11,491 nucleotides of DNA from Clostridia bacterium (GCA_900754795.1 CAAEEA010000021.1:1-11491), one strand, 5' to 3'. Positions 1 to 7,748 are shown, counted from the stretch's first letter. The notes: a model not told the origin generated them from the letters alone. Numbers and translations: made by a program.

Positions 1-1167
1 CTCAGACCGGATCATATCAGGACATTGGCAGATGTACGCCATCTTCCGTTTACGACGGCTGATGATCTTAGAAACAACTATCCTTTTGGGCTGTTCGCGG
101 TGCCAAGAAAAGAGATAGTGAGGATACACGGGTCTTCGGGAACCACAGGGAAACCCAAGATAGTGGGATATACCAGGAACGATCTTGAAAACTGGACAGA
201 GTGTCTGGCAAGGCTCATAACGGCCGCCGGAGTCACATCTGAAGATACGACACAGATCGCTTTCGGTTACGGTCTGTTTACGGGAGGATTCGGACTTCAC
301 TACGGAATGGAGAGAGTGGGAGCGATGGTCGTACCTCTTTCTTCAGGAAATACAGACAGGCAGATAATGCTCATGCAGGACTTTGGCACTACCGTACTTG
401 TGGCTACTCCTTCATACGCGCTGCATCTTGCTGAGGCGATCGAGAAAAAAGGCGTGGACAAGAGCAAACTCAAACTGCGGCTGGCTCTTTTCGGAGGAGA
501 AGGACACACCGAGGAGATGAGAGCCAAGATAGAAGAAGCTCTGGGAATACTTGCCACGGAAAACTACGGTCTTTCCGAAGTAGGCGGCCCCGGAGTATCA
601 GGAGAATGTTACCTGAAATGCGGGCTGCATTTTGCCGAGGATCATTTTCTGCCGGAAATCATCGACCCGGATACACTGGAGCCGCTCCCGATGGGAGAAA
701 AAGGGGAACTGGTCATAACCACCCTGACAAAAGAAGGCTTCCCGATGTTAAGATACAGGACGCGGGATATAACATGGCTCATGGATGAACCGTGCCGGTG
801 CGGCAGAACGTCCATGAGGATGGCCAAAGTACAGGGCAGGACAGATGATATGATGGTGATAAGGGGAGTAAACGTTTTCCCAAGCCAGATCGAGTCCGTG
901 ATCATGTCGGTAAAGGAAGTGGAGCCTTTCTACGAGATCATCGTAACTACCGAAAACTATCTGGACAGGATAGAGGTGAGAGTGGAATTTTCAGACGCTT
1001 CGCTGCTTGATGATTATGAAAAACTGGAGAAACTCAGGGGAAGAATAAGACACGACCTCAAATCTGTCCTCAATATAGACGCTAAAGTTACCCTTGTAAC
1101 TCCGGGAACTCTGCCGAGATTTGAAGGAAAAAGCAAGAGAGTCATTGACAGGCGAGATAACAGATAA
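1..1167 (+). CDS. paaK: Phenylacetate-CoA ligase family protein (5' partial)
   Basis: AMP-forming aryl-CoA ligase: arylacetate + ATP + CoA to arylacetyl-CoA + AMP + PPi, in the cytoplasm. The frame is open from base 1, and alignment with the second paaK here (first visible residues match its residues 46-48) shows that about 45 N-terminal residues lie off the window, so a TTG at 25 is not the real start. Seen: the P-loop SSGTTGKPK (nt 133-159), YGLSEVGGPG (from nt 565), YRTRD, a CRCGRT cysteine pair, GRTDDMM, RGVNVFPSQIE, and the C-terminal lysine in FEGKSKR (nt 1129-1131), which in this superfamily serves the adenylation half-reaction. The gene ends in a TAA-TGA double stop. Where the paralogue reads FGAEPWTQGM, this one reads FGGEGHTEEM, suggesting a different acyl pocket. 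It lies 44 nt upstream of iorA. The family call is secure; phenylacetate versus indoleacetate as substrate cannot be decided. Confidence 0.93.
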   Translation, partial: LRPDHIRTLADVRHLPFTTADDLRNNYPFGLFAVPRKEIVRIHGSSGTTGKPKIVGYTRNDLENWTECLARLITAAGVTSEDTTQIAFGYGLFTGGFGLHYGMERVGAMVVPLSSGNTDRQIMLMQDFGTTVLVATPSYALHLAEAIEKKGVDKSKLKLRLALFGGEGHTEEMRAKIEEALGILATENYGLSEVGGPGVSGECYLKCGLHFAEDHFLPEIIDPDTLEPLPMGEKGELVITTLTKEGFPMLRYRTRDITWLMDEPCRCGRTSMRMAKVQGRTDDMMVIRGVNVFPSQIESVIMSVKEVEPFYEIIVTTENYLDRIEVRVEFSDASLLDDYEKLEKLRGRIRHDLKSVLNIDAKVTLVTPGTLPRFEGKSKRVIDRRDNR

Positions 1168-1211
1168 TGAGCATATATGGAAAAACGAATACAGAAAGGC
1201 AGTTATAAGAA

Positions 1212-2948
1212 ATGAAGAAAAAGATCATGTTAGGCAATGAAGCCTTTGCCCGCGGAGCATACGAAGCCGGGGTAAGGGTGGTGTCATCTTATCCGGGAAC
1301 TCCGAGTACGGAAGTGACTGAAGAGGCGGCTAAATTCGATGAGATATGCGTCGAATGGGCGCCGAATGAAAAAACAGGAGTAGAGACGGCGATGGGAGCT
1401 TCAGTGGGAGGCGTAAGATCTCTTTCGTGCATGAAACATGTGGGGCTCAATGTAGCGGCGGATCCGTTTTTTACGGCTGCGTACACAGGAGTTACGGGAG
1501 GTATGGTTATACTGGTTGCCGATGACAACGGATGCCATTCCAGCCAGAATGAACAGGACTCGCGTTATTACGGCAGAGCTGCCGGCGTTCCCGTGCTCGA
1601 ACCATCAGATGCTCAGGAATGCAAAGACTACATAATGAAAGCATATGAGATAAGCGAAAAGTACGATACCGTTGTTCTGCTCAGATCAAACACCAGAGTA
1701 TCACATTCCAGAGGAGTAGTTACACTGGGAGAGAGAATAGAAAAAGACAGGATACCTTACGTTAAAAACGTGGAAAAATACGTCGCAATGCCAGCCATGG
1801 CCAAGAAGCTCCACGTGGCCCAGGAAAAGCGCATGAAACAGATATCCGCCGACGCTGATATGATGGACATAAACAGAGTCGAAATGAAAGACGGCTCCAT
1901 AGGAATCATAACAAGCGGCATATGTTATCAGTATGTGAAAGACGCCCTTCCGGACGCCAGCATACTGAAGATGGGAATGATAAACCCTCTGCCAAAAGGC
2001 ATGATCCGTGATTTTGCGAGCAGGGTGGATAAACTGTACGTCATTGAAGAAGGAGACCCGGTATTCGAGGAACAGATCAGAGCCATGGGAGTGGAACTTG
2101 CCGGAGGCAAAGATATGTTCACTATTCAGGGTGAATACAGCGCCAATATGATCAGAAAGGCTTTCGGACTGCCTCTGGCAGAGACAGCCGAAACAGACAG
2201 CGCGCCCGGAAGACCGCCGCTCCTTTGCGCCGGATGTCCTCACAGAGGAACTTTCTATGTGCTCAGCAAACTTAAGACTACAGTGCTTGGAGACATAGGC
2301 TGCTATACACTGGCCGCGCTGCCTCCGACGGCTGCCATGGACACATGCCTTTGTATGGGAGGCTCCATTACTATGGCTCACGGATTTGAAAAAGCTGTGG
2401 GCACGGCAAAAAATACCGTGGCAGTGCTGGGAGATTCCACTTTTTTCCATTCGGGTATTACGGGACTGATAAACATGAATTATAACGGTTCCAAAGGTAC
2501 GGTAATGGTTCTGGACAACAGGATCACCGGTATGACGGGTCATCAGGACAATCCTTCCACAGGAAGAAACGCCAAAGGTGAACCGGCTCCGGCCGTGGAT
2601 ATCGCCGCCCTGTGCCGCGCCATCGGCGTGAAGCATGTAGTCGAGGTGGATCCTTTTGACCTGAGGGCGATGGAAAAAGCCGTAAAAGAAGAAACGGAAA
2701 GGGATGAACTTTCGGTCATCATAGCAAAGAGACCTTGCGCGCTGATTGTCAAACAGCCGAATATCCCTTACGAAGTAACAGATAAATGCAAGAACTGCAA
2801 GCAGTGTATGAAGATCGGATGCCCCGCGATTGAAGAAAAAGACGGCAGACCTTTCATAGTACCGGAAAGATGTGTGGGATGCGGGCTCTGTGAAAGCGTA
2901 TGCCCGTTTGACGCGATCAGGATGACCGGAAAGGAGGCTTCAAAATGA
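1212..2948 (+). CDS. iorA: Indolepyruvate ferredoxin oxidoreductase, alpha subunit
   Basis: Catalytic subunit (578 aa, usual family size) of the thiamine-diphosphate and Fe-S enzyme that converts arylpyruvate + CoA + oxidised ferredoxin to aryl-acetyl-CoA + CO2 + reduced ferredoxin. Domain order: N-terminal pyrimidine-binding domain opening with LGNEAFARGAYEAGV; a linker domain; a TPP-binding domain with CAGCPHRG (residues 339-346), GDIGCYTLAALPP and the GDS (407-409) that stands for the usual GDG; and a C-terminal ferredoxin domain. The ferredoxin domain carries two [4Fe-4S] sets, Cys 526/529/532/537 (wide C-x4-C spacing) and Cys 554/557/560/564, each followed by Pro. The ATG at 1212 gives the family-typical MKKKIMLGNEA start; its SD (AGAAAGG, 1193-1199) is weak and 12 nt away, so translation may depend on the upstream paaK. 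It overlaps iorB by ATGA. Specificity (indole- versus phenyl- or hydroxyphenylpyruvate) cannot be read from sequence. Confidence 0.97.
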   Translation: MKKKIMLGNEAFARGAYEAGVRVVSSYPGTPSTEVTEEAAKFDEICVEWAPNEKTGVETAMGASVGGVRSLSCMKHVGLNVAADPFFTAAYTGVTGGMVILVADDNGCHSSQNEQDSRYYGRAAGVPVLEPSDAQECKDYIMKAYEISEKYDTVVLLRSNTRVSHSRGVVTLGERIEKDRIPYVKNVEKYVAMPAMAKKLHVAQEKRMKQISADADMMDINRVEMKDGSIGIITSGICYQYVKDALPDASILKMGMINPLPKGMIRDFASRVDKLYVIEEGDPVFEEQIRAMGVELAGGKDMFTIQGEYSANMIRKAFGLPLAETAETDSAPGRPPLLCAGCPHRGTFYVLSKLKTTVLGDIGCYTLAALPPTAAMDTCLCMGGSITMAHGFEKAVGTAKNTVAVLGDSTFFHSGITGLINMNYNGSKGTVMVLDNRITGMTGHQDNPSTGRNAKGEPAPAVDIAALCRAIGVKHVVEVDPFDLRAMEKAVKEETERDELSVIIAKRPCALIVKQPNIPYEVTDKCKNCKQCMKIGCPAIEEKDGRPFIVPERCVGCGLCESVCPFDAIRMTGKEASK

Positions 2949-3520
2949 ATAAGGCAAATATCCTCATAGTAGGAGTAGGAGGACAGGGCACTTTGCTGGC
3001 CAGCGTTCTTCTGGGAAATCTCGCCCTGAAGAAAGGATACGATGTGAAGCTTTCTGAAGTACACGGAATGGCTCAGAGAGGCGGCAGCGTTGTCACCCAT
3101 GTCAGGATAGCCGAGGACGGTGTAAACTCGCCGCTTATAGAGCCGGGCGAAGCGGATATAATCATAGCTTTTGAGGAACTCGAAGCTTACAGGTGGCTTC
3201 CTTACCTCAGAAAAGGAGGCAGAATGTATGTAAACGCTCAGCAGATAATGCCGATGCCTGTGATCATGGGCAAAGCGGAATATCCTGAGCGCATAATCGA
3301 AAAGCTTCAGGCCTATGCCGGAAAGGTCAAAGCGATAGACGGACTGAAGCTGGCCGAAGAGAGCGGCACGGACAAGGCGGTGAACGTGGTTCTTCTGGGA
3401 GCCGCGTCAAACGACATGCCTTTCAGCGATGAAGAGTGGCTCAGCGTGATTGAAGAAAACGTAAAGCCAAAGTTCATTGACATTAACAAGACCGCTTTTG
3501 AAAAGGGAAAAAAGGCTTAA
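2945..3520 (+). CDS. iorB: Indolepyruvate ferredoxin oxidoreductase, beta subunit
   Basis: Gamma-type partner subunit (191 aa) that forms the IOR complex with IorA. Shows the glycine-rich GVGGQG at residues 10-15 and the signature SEVHGMAQRGG at 37-47, both typical of IorB and of the gamma domain of pyruvate:ferredoxin oxidoreductases. The ATG overlaps the iorA stop in an ATGA and has a strong SD (AAGGAGG, 2931-2937, inside iorA), so the two subunits should be made in balance by translational coupling. No Fe-S motif is present, as expected, because electrons leave through the IorA ferredoxin domain. Length and frame are intact. It is followed after 47 nt by the second paaK. Confidence 0.97.
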   Translation: MNKANILIVGVGGQGTLLASVLLGNLALKKGYDVKLSEVHGMAQRGGSVVTHVRIAEDGVNSPLIEPGEADIIIAFEELEAYRWLPYLRKGGRMYVNAQQIMPMPVIMGKAEYPERIIEKLQAYAGKVKAIDGLKLAEESGTDKAVNVVLLGAASNDMPFSDEEWLSVIEENVKPKFIDINKTAFEKGKKA

Positions 3521-3553
3521 ATGCCTGACGATACAAAAAATTTCAACGACAAC

Positions 3554-3558
3554 AGGAG
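3554..3558 (+). promoter_or_regulatory. Ribosome binding site selecting the second paaK start
   Basis: AGGAG lies 3 nt before the ATG at 3562 but 9 nt before the in-frame ATG at 3568. The second spacing is workable and the first is too tight. The 3568 start also gives the family-typical MIWNREME N-terminus. Confidence 0.75.
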
Positions 3559-3567
3559 ATAATGCTT

Positions 3568-4869
3568 ATGATTTGGAACAGAGAAATGGAATGTGCCGAC
3601 AGGCAGACCATGAGAGCTATTCAGCTCAAAAAACTTCAGAAAACCGTGGCTATGGTATACGAAAATGTCATGCCGTACAGACAGAAGATGGACGAAGCCG
3701 GAGTAAAACCGGAAGACATCAGTACTCTTGACGACATAAGACGTCTTCCGTTTATAAAAAAAGAAGACCTGGCCGCCAATTACCCTACGGGACTGTTTGC
3801 GCAGCCCATGCGCGATATCGTGAGAATCCACGCTTCGTCAGGCACCACGGGCAAACCCAAGATCACAGGATATACCGAAAATGACCTGGCCATGTGGGGA
3901 GAATGCGTTGCAAGAGGCCTTACTATGGCCGGAGCCGACAGAGATTCCATCGTTCACGTTTCTTACGGATACGGACTGTTTACGGGAGGTCTGGGCGCGC
4001 ATATCGGAGCGGAAACCATAGGGGCCACCGTTATCCCCATGAGCAGCGGAAATACCCAGAAACAGGTGATGTTTCTTCAGGATATGAAAAGCACTCATCT
4101 GTGCTGCACCCCTTCGTACGCGCTCACCATAGCGGAAGCCGTGGCAAAAGCCGGGATCAATCCTGACGATCTGGCTCTCAAAGCGGGAGTTTTCGGCGCG
4201 GAACCGTGGACTCAGGGCATGAGAGACAAGATAGAGGCGGGACTCGGTATAAGAGCTCACGACATATACGGACTTTCTGAAGTTATGGGACCGGGAGTCT
4301 CCACAAGCTGTGAGGAGAATAACGGAATGCACATTCAGGAAGATTTCTTCTACGTTGAGATCATAGATCCGGATACTCTGGAGCCTGTTGCCGACGGAGA
4401 AAAAGGAGAACTGGTCATAACCACCCTCGGCAAAGAAGGAATGCCTCTCATTCGCTACAGAACGAGAGATATATGCTATCTGATGCGTGAAAAATGCGCC
4501 TGCGGCAGAACGACCGCGAGGATGAGCCGCGTATTCGGACGTACCGACGACATGCTCATAATCAGAGGAGTAAATGTATTCCCGTCACAGGTAGAGACTG
4601 TAATAGCGAAGTTCGACAAGGAACTGACCATGAACTACAAGCTGTACGTAGGAAGGGAGCATAACACCGATACCTTTGAACTGGCCGTCGAGCTGGCGGA
4701 AGGCCTGGCTATAGACGACATCGGATTTGTTGAAGCGCTCAGAGGCAGAGTGGAACACGCCCTCAGAGACATACTCGGCATAGGATGTAAAGTCCGTCTG
4801 CTCAATGAAGGAACTCTGCCGAGGAGCGAAGGCAAAGCCGTGAGAGTTGAAGACACAAGAAAGCTTTAG
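3568..4869 (+). CDS. paaK: Phenylacetate-CoA ligase (complete paralogue)
   Basis: AMP-forming arylacetate-CoA ligase of 433 aa, full family length. Start set at 3568 from SD spacing and the MIWNREME opening typical of PaaK (an ATG two codons upstream is the alternative). Motifs: P-loop SSGTTGKPK (residues 90-98), YGYGLFTGG, FGAEPWTQGMR (the usual PaaK form), YGLSEVMGPG (from 234), YRTRD (297-301), CACGRT, GRTDD (324-328), RGVNVFPSQVE, and the C-terminal adenylation lysine K423 in SEGKAVRV. About half of its residues match the upstream paralogue by eye, and a 20-nt stretch (4408-4427) is identical to 705-724, consistent with an old duplication flanking iorAB. Role inferred from context: handling the aryl-CoA product of IorAB or activating arylacetates. 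It is followed after 19 nt by the ACT-domain gene, a neighbour that fits aromatic amino acid metabolism. Confidence 0.95.
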   Translation: MIWNREMECADRQTMRAIQLKKLQKTVAMVYENVMPYRQKMDEAGVKPEDISTLDDIRRLPFIKKEDLAANYPTGLFAQPMRDIVRIHASSGTTGKPKITGYTENDLAMWGECVARGLTMAGADRDSIVHVSYGYGLFTGGLGAHIGAETIGATVIPMSSGNTQKQVMFLQDMKSTHLCCTPSYALTIAEAVAKAGINPDDLALKAGVFGAEPWTQGMRDKIEAGLGIRAHDIYGLSEVMGPGVSTSCEENNGMHIQEDFFYVEIIDPDTLEPVADGEKGELVITTLGKEGMPLIRYRTRDICYLMREKCACGRTTARMSRVFGRTDDMLIIRGVNVFPSQVETVIAKFDKELTMNYKLYVGREHNTDTFELAVELAEGLAIDDIGFVEALRGRVEHALRDILGIGCKVRLLNEGTLPRSEGKAVRVEDTRKL

Positions 4870-4888
4870 CGGATAAAGGAGGTACAAA

Positions 4889-5278
4889 ATGTTAATGAAA
4901 CAAATGTCCGTATTCGTTGAGAATACCACCGGCCGTCTGGCCGATCTGACAGGAGTCCTGGCAGAAAACGGGATTGATATCATCGCGTGTACCATAGCGG
5001 ATACCGTGGATTTCGGCATACTCAGATGCATCATAGAAGATCCGGAAAAGGCTACGGAAATACTCAAAGAACACGGTTTTACCGCGAGCATAACAGAAGT
5101 CATAGCCGTATCTGTGGAAGACAGGCCGGGAGGCCTTGACCGCATACTCAGGATACTCGCGGGAGCCGGAATAGGCGTTGATTATATCTATTCGACTATC
5201 AGAGCCGTTGAAGGCGAGGCCACCATAATAATGAAGGTGGAAGATCCTAAGAAAGCTCTGGAGATACTGGAAAAATAA
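4889..5278 (+). CDS. Tandem ACT-domain protein, probable amino acid sensor
   Basis: Small cytoplasmic protein (129 aa) made only of two ACT domains in tandem (about residues 3-68 and 70-129). Each opens with the ACT signature of a short strand followed by a Gly-rich turn and helix: SVFVENTTGRLADLTGVL in the first, SVEDRPGGLDRILRIL in the second. ACT domains bind small ligands, often amino acids, at dimer interfaces. Stand-alone tandem-ACT proteins next to paaK/ior genes are a familiar arrangement in anaerobes, but I know of no proven biochemical role. A strong SD, AAAGGAGGT (4875-4883), sits 5 nt before the ATG at 4889; an ATG two codons on (4895) is the alternative start. Inferred job: sensing an aromatic amino acid or arylacetate and modulating a ligase or IOR. 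There is no DNA-binding segment, so it is unlikely to be a transcription factor alone. Confidence 0.88.
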   Translation: MLMKQMSVFVENTTGRLADLTGVLAENGIDIIACTIADTVDFGILRCIIEDPEKATEILKEHGFTASITEVIAVSVEDRPGGLDRILRILAGAGIGVDYIYSTIRAVEGEATIIMKVEDPKKALEILEK

Positions 5279-5280
5279 TT

Positions 5281-5330
5281 ATGAAAAAAAAACATTTTTT
5301 GTTCTTTCGCTGATTCTCATTTTCGTCATG
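5281..5330 (+). other. Out-of-frame lipoprotein signal peptide at an A9 tract
   Basis: An ATG at 5281, 2 nt after the ACT gene stop, is followed by nine A residues (5284-5292) and in its own frame stops at TGA 5311-5313. In the frame of the downstream hydrolase the same DNA reads KKTFFVLSLILIFVMAFTAM followed by TGC, a typical lipoprotein signal with the lipobox Cys. One additional A (A10) would join the ATG to that frame as MKKKTFF. So the start codon and the rest of the signal peptide are one base out of register. Explanations are a sequencing or assembly error in the homopolymer, slipped-strand phase variation, transcriptional slippage on A9, or a recent mutation. Confidence 0.75.
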
Positions 5331-6722
5331 GCGTTTACCGCCATGACGGGATGTTCAGACAGCAAAGAAACCGGCGCTCCGGCAGAAACTTCAGGAGGCG
5401 ATACCCGCACGCTGGTTGGAACCATTGAGGATATTGCCAACGCGACCATAGCGGTCAGAGATGAAGAGGGAGAAACTTATATCTTTGAACGCGATGACAG
5501 TCTGGTAGTGTCAACAGACGGTCTCATGCTCATCGGAGAAGATATCCACGTCGTATATGTGGGTGAACTGACACAGTCAGAAAGCGTTCAGGATGTCAAA
5601 GTACTCAGCTTCTATATTGAAACGTCCAAAGAGCAGGCGGCCGGGGAACAGCCGGCGGAAGACGGTCAGGAAAGCCAACCGGCCTCAGGTCAGGTTTCGA
5701 GCGGACAGCAGCCAGCGGCGGGAAACGACGCCCGGCAGATTCTTCAATCGATGAGTCTGGAAGAAAAAGTCGCCCAGATGTTCATAGTGCGCTGCCCTGA
5801 GAGCGGAGCCGCCGATCTGATATCAGAAGACAGGTTCGGAGGGTATATTCTCTTTGCCAGAGATTTTAAAAACCGTACTGCCGATCAGGTAAGAGCAGAG
5901 ATCAGAAGTTATCAGGACGCGTCCAAAATTCCGATGTTCATCGGAGTAGACGAAGAGGGAGGAACTGTGAACAGAGTAAGTATTTACCCTCAGTTCAGAG
6001 CCGTTCCTTTCTGGTCGCCGAGAGATCTATATAATGAAGGCGGCATGGATCTTGTGAGGAGTGACGCCAAAGAAAAATCACAGCTTCTCAATTCACTGGG
6101 AATCAACCTGAACTTTGCTCCTGTAGCTGACGTGTCCACTGATCCGTCTGATTACATGTATGCCCGGTCTTTCGGCGTCAGTCCGCAGGCTTCCGCTGAG
6201 TATGTGAGCAATGTGGTCGAAGTGATGAACCAGAACGGAATGGGCAGCGTTTTGAAACACTTTCCGGGATACGGAAATAATACGGATACCCATACAGGTA
6301 TAGCGATAGACCGGCGCGGCCTGGAAAGTTTCAGACAGAACGATTTTCTGCCTTTTGAGAGCGGCATAGAGGCGGGGGCTACGGTAGTGCTCGTATCTCA
6401 TAATATTGTTAATTCCATAGACAGTGAGCATCCGGCGTCCCTTTCGGCGGTCGCTCACAATATTCTCAGAGAAGAACTGGGTTTTGACGGGCTCATAATC
6501 ACGGACGACCTTTATATGGACGCCATACGTCAGTACACTTACGGCGAGGAAGCGGCGGTCATGGCGGTGATGGCCGGAAATGACCTGCTGTGCTGTACAG
6601 ATTATGAGACTCAGTACCCGGCGGTGCTTCAGGCAGTAAAAGACGGCAAGATAACAGAAGAGAGGATAAATGAATCCGTACTGCGTATCCTGCAGACAAA
6701 GATAGATATGGGAGTGATATGA
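5328..6722 (+). CDS. Glycoside hydrolase family 3 protein, NagZ-like (probable lipoprotein)
   Basis: Likely exo-acting beta-N-acetylhexosaminidase working on peptidoglycan fragments outside the membrane. The longest in-frame reading from an ATG is 464 aa from 5328; that ATG has no SD, and the intended start is probably 5281 (see the A9 tract). Layout in this numbering: rest of a lipoprotein signal with Cys9; a small beta-rich domain (about 25-98); a Gln/Pro/Ala/Ser/Gly-rich linker (about 100-133); a GH3 barrel (134-464). GH3 features: SLEEKVAQMF, DEEGG (208-212) with Arg216, KHFPGYG (310-316), D320-T-H322 of the Asp/His dyad loop, and ITDDLYMDAI with the probable nucleophile Asp393. KHFPGYG has Tyr where NagZ usually has His, and the EGG is followed by Thr rather than Arg, so the substrate may differ from GlcNAc-MurNAc. 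The stop overlaps the next gene (ATGA). Its link to the catabolic operon is unclear. Confidence 0.88.
   Translation: MAFTAMTGCSDSKETGAPAETSGGDTRTLVGTIEDIANATIAVRDEEGETYIFERDDSLVVSTDGLMLIGEDIHVVYVGELTQSESVQDVKVLSFYIETSKEQAAGEQPAEDGQESQPASGQVSSGQQPAAGNDARQILQSMSLEEKVAQMFIVRCPESGAADLISEDRFGGYILFARDFKNRTADQVRAEIRSYQDASKIPMFIGVDEEGGTVNRVSIYPQFRAVPFWSPRDLYNEGGMDLVRSDAKEKSQLLNSLGINLNFAPVADVSTDPSDYMYARSFGVSPQASAEYVSNVVEVMNQNGMGSVLKHFPGYGNNTDTHTGIAIDRRGLESFRQNDFLPFESGIEAGATVVLVSHNIVNSIDSEHPASLSAVAHNILREELGFDGLIITDDLYMDAIRQYTYGEEAAVMAVMAGNDLLCCTDYETQYPAVLQAVKDGKITEERINESVLRILQTKIDMGVI
6710..6714 (+). promoter_or_regulatory. Ribosome binding site for the cyclodeaminase-family gene
   Basis: GGGAG inside the end of the hydrolase gene lies 4 nt before ATG 6719 and 7 nt before the adjacent in-frame ATG 6722. 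The latter spacing is better, so the protein may start at the second Met. The two starts differ by one residue. Confidence 0.55.
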
Positions 6723-7711
6723 TGAAAACTTTACTTCTGAGTTTAAAGGATGTGGAAAGTCTGCTTTCCATGAAACAGGTGATCGAGTCGGTGACAGACG
6801 GCTACAGGGCGTTTGACGAAAGCAAGGTGCAGCAGCCCGATATAGTTTCTTTGGAGATGCCGCAGCATAACGGAGAAACCGACATAAAATCATGTTATAA
6901 CAAGATGAATGAAACAGTTTCGGTGAAGATCGCTTCGGGGTTTTATGACAACGGTAAAGTCAACGGTCTGCCGAGCATGATAGGAGCCATACTGTTGTTT
7001 GACGGAACGACGGGAGCGCTTTTGTGCGTTATGGACGGAAGTCTTATCACAGACATCAGGACGGGTGCGGCGGGAGCCGTGTCATGCCGGCTGCTGGCAA
7101 GAAAAGATTCAAAGACCATCGCTGTATTCGGCGGAGGAGGTCAGGCGCGAATGCAGGTTTACGGCATATGCGCCGTAATGGATAACATCGAAAAGATAAA
7201 TGTCTACAGCGAATTTCCGGAAGAACTTTTCCGGTATAAGACCGATGTTGAAAAAGAAACCGGTAAGCAGGTCATAATATGTTCCACGCCAGAAGAAGCC
7301 ATGAAAGACGCCGATATAGCCGTATCAGCGACACCGTCAAAGCACTGGCTGGTAAGCGGTGAACTTGTAAGACCGGGGACTCATATTGTCGCTGTCGGAG
7401 CTGATATGGCAGGCAAAAATGAGTGGGATCCGGAAGTGTTTGGAAAAGCAAAGATAGTCAATGACAGCAAAGCTCAGTGCCTGAGCCGCGGAGAGACGAG
7501 AAACGCTGTCGTTTCAGGCGTGATTGCCCGGGACGATGTTTATGCCGAGATCGGAGAGATCTTAAACGGCAAAAAAGCAGGGCGGGAAAATGATGATGAG
7601 ATCACCATTTTTGACACCACAGGCATGGCCGTACAGGACAATGTGACGGCGGCAGGCGTATATGAGGCGGCTCTTGAAAAAGGAGTCGGCACATATTTTG
7701 AGTTTATGTAA
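6719..7711 (+). CDS. Ornithine cyclodeaminase / mu-crystallin family protein
   Basis: NAD(P)-dependent family covering ornithine cyclodeaminase, alanine dehydrogenase of the archaeal type and ketimine or pyrroline-2-carboxylate reductases; 330 aa, usual length. Counting from the second Met: substrate-side Lys69 (in SVKIASGF), Arg113 (in TDIRTGAAGA), the Rossmann dinucleotide loop GGGGQA (137-142), SATPSKHW, and Asp228 in GADMAGKNEWD. Lys69 and Asp228 coincide with the residues I recall as substrate-binding and catalytic in the Pseudomonas putida cyclodeaminase, so the enzyme should be active. The C-terminal DEITIFDTTGMAVQD is also typical. The gene overlaps the hydrolase by 4 nt and is therefore translationally coupled. 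Product (proline from ornithine, or reduction of a cyclic imine) is undetermined; its place behind an amino acid catabolism operon favours amino acid metabolism. Confidence 0.92.
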   Translation: MMKTLLLSLKDVESLLSMKQVIESVTDGYRAFDESKVQQPDIVSLEMPQHNGETDIKSCYNKMNETVSVKIASGFYDNGKVNGLPSMIGAILLFDGTTGALLCVMDGSLITDIRTGAAGAVSCRLLARKDSKTIAVFGGGGQARMQVYGICAVMDNIEKINVYSEFPEELFRYKTDVEKETGKQVIICSTPEEAMKDADIAVSATPSKHWLVSGELVRPGTHIVAVGADMAGKNEWDPEVFGKAKIVNDSKAQCLSRGETRNAVVSGVIARDDVYAEIGEILNGKKAGRENDDEITIFDTTGMAVQDNVTAAGVYEAALEKGVGTYFEFM

Positions 7712-7718
7712 ACGCGGC

Positions 7719-7748
7719 TTGACAGCCCATGCCGTCAGGTAGTAATAT
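7719..7748 (+). promoter_or_regulatory. Sigma-A type promoter for the B12-regulated unit
   Basis: A perfect -35 TTGACA (7719-7724) and a -10 TAATAT (7743-7748, 4 of 6 consensus) are separated by 18 nt. Transcription would start near 7755, about 15-20 nt before the riboswitch. It begins 7 nt after the cyclodeaminase stop, and no terminator separates the two, so upstream read-through into the riboswitch is also possible. Confidence 0.7.

Noticed and set aside
25..27. TTG at 25 as the start of the first paaK
   Set aside because: The frame is open to base 1 and aligns with the second paaK from the very first codon; the gene is truncated by the window edge.
1701..2636. 311-codon open frame on the - strand
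   Set aside because: Lies wholly antisense to iorA, shows no recognisable domain or SD, and is best explained as a codon-bias shadow.
6093..6893. 266-codon open frame on the - strand
   Set aside because: Antisense to the GH3 and cyclodeaminase-family genes, Cys/Arg/His-rich and without family features; a shadow frame.
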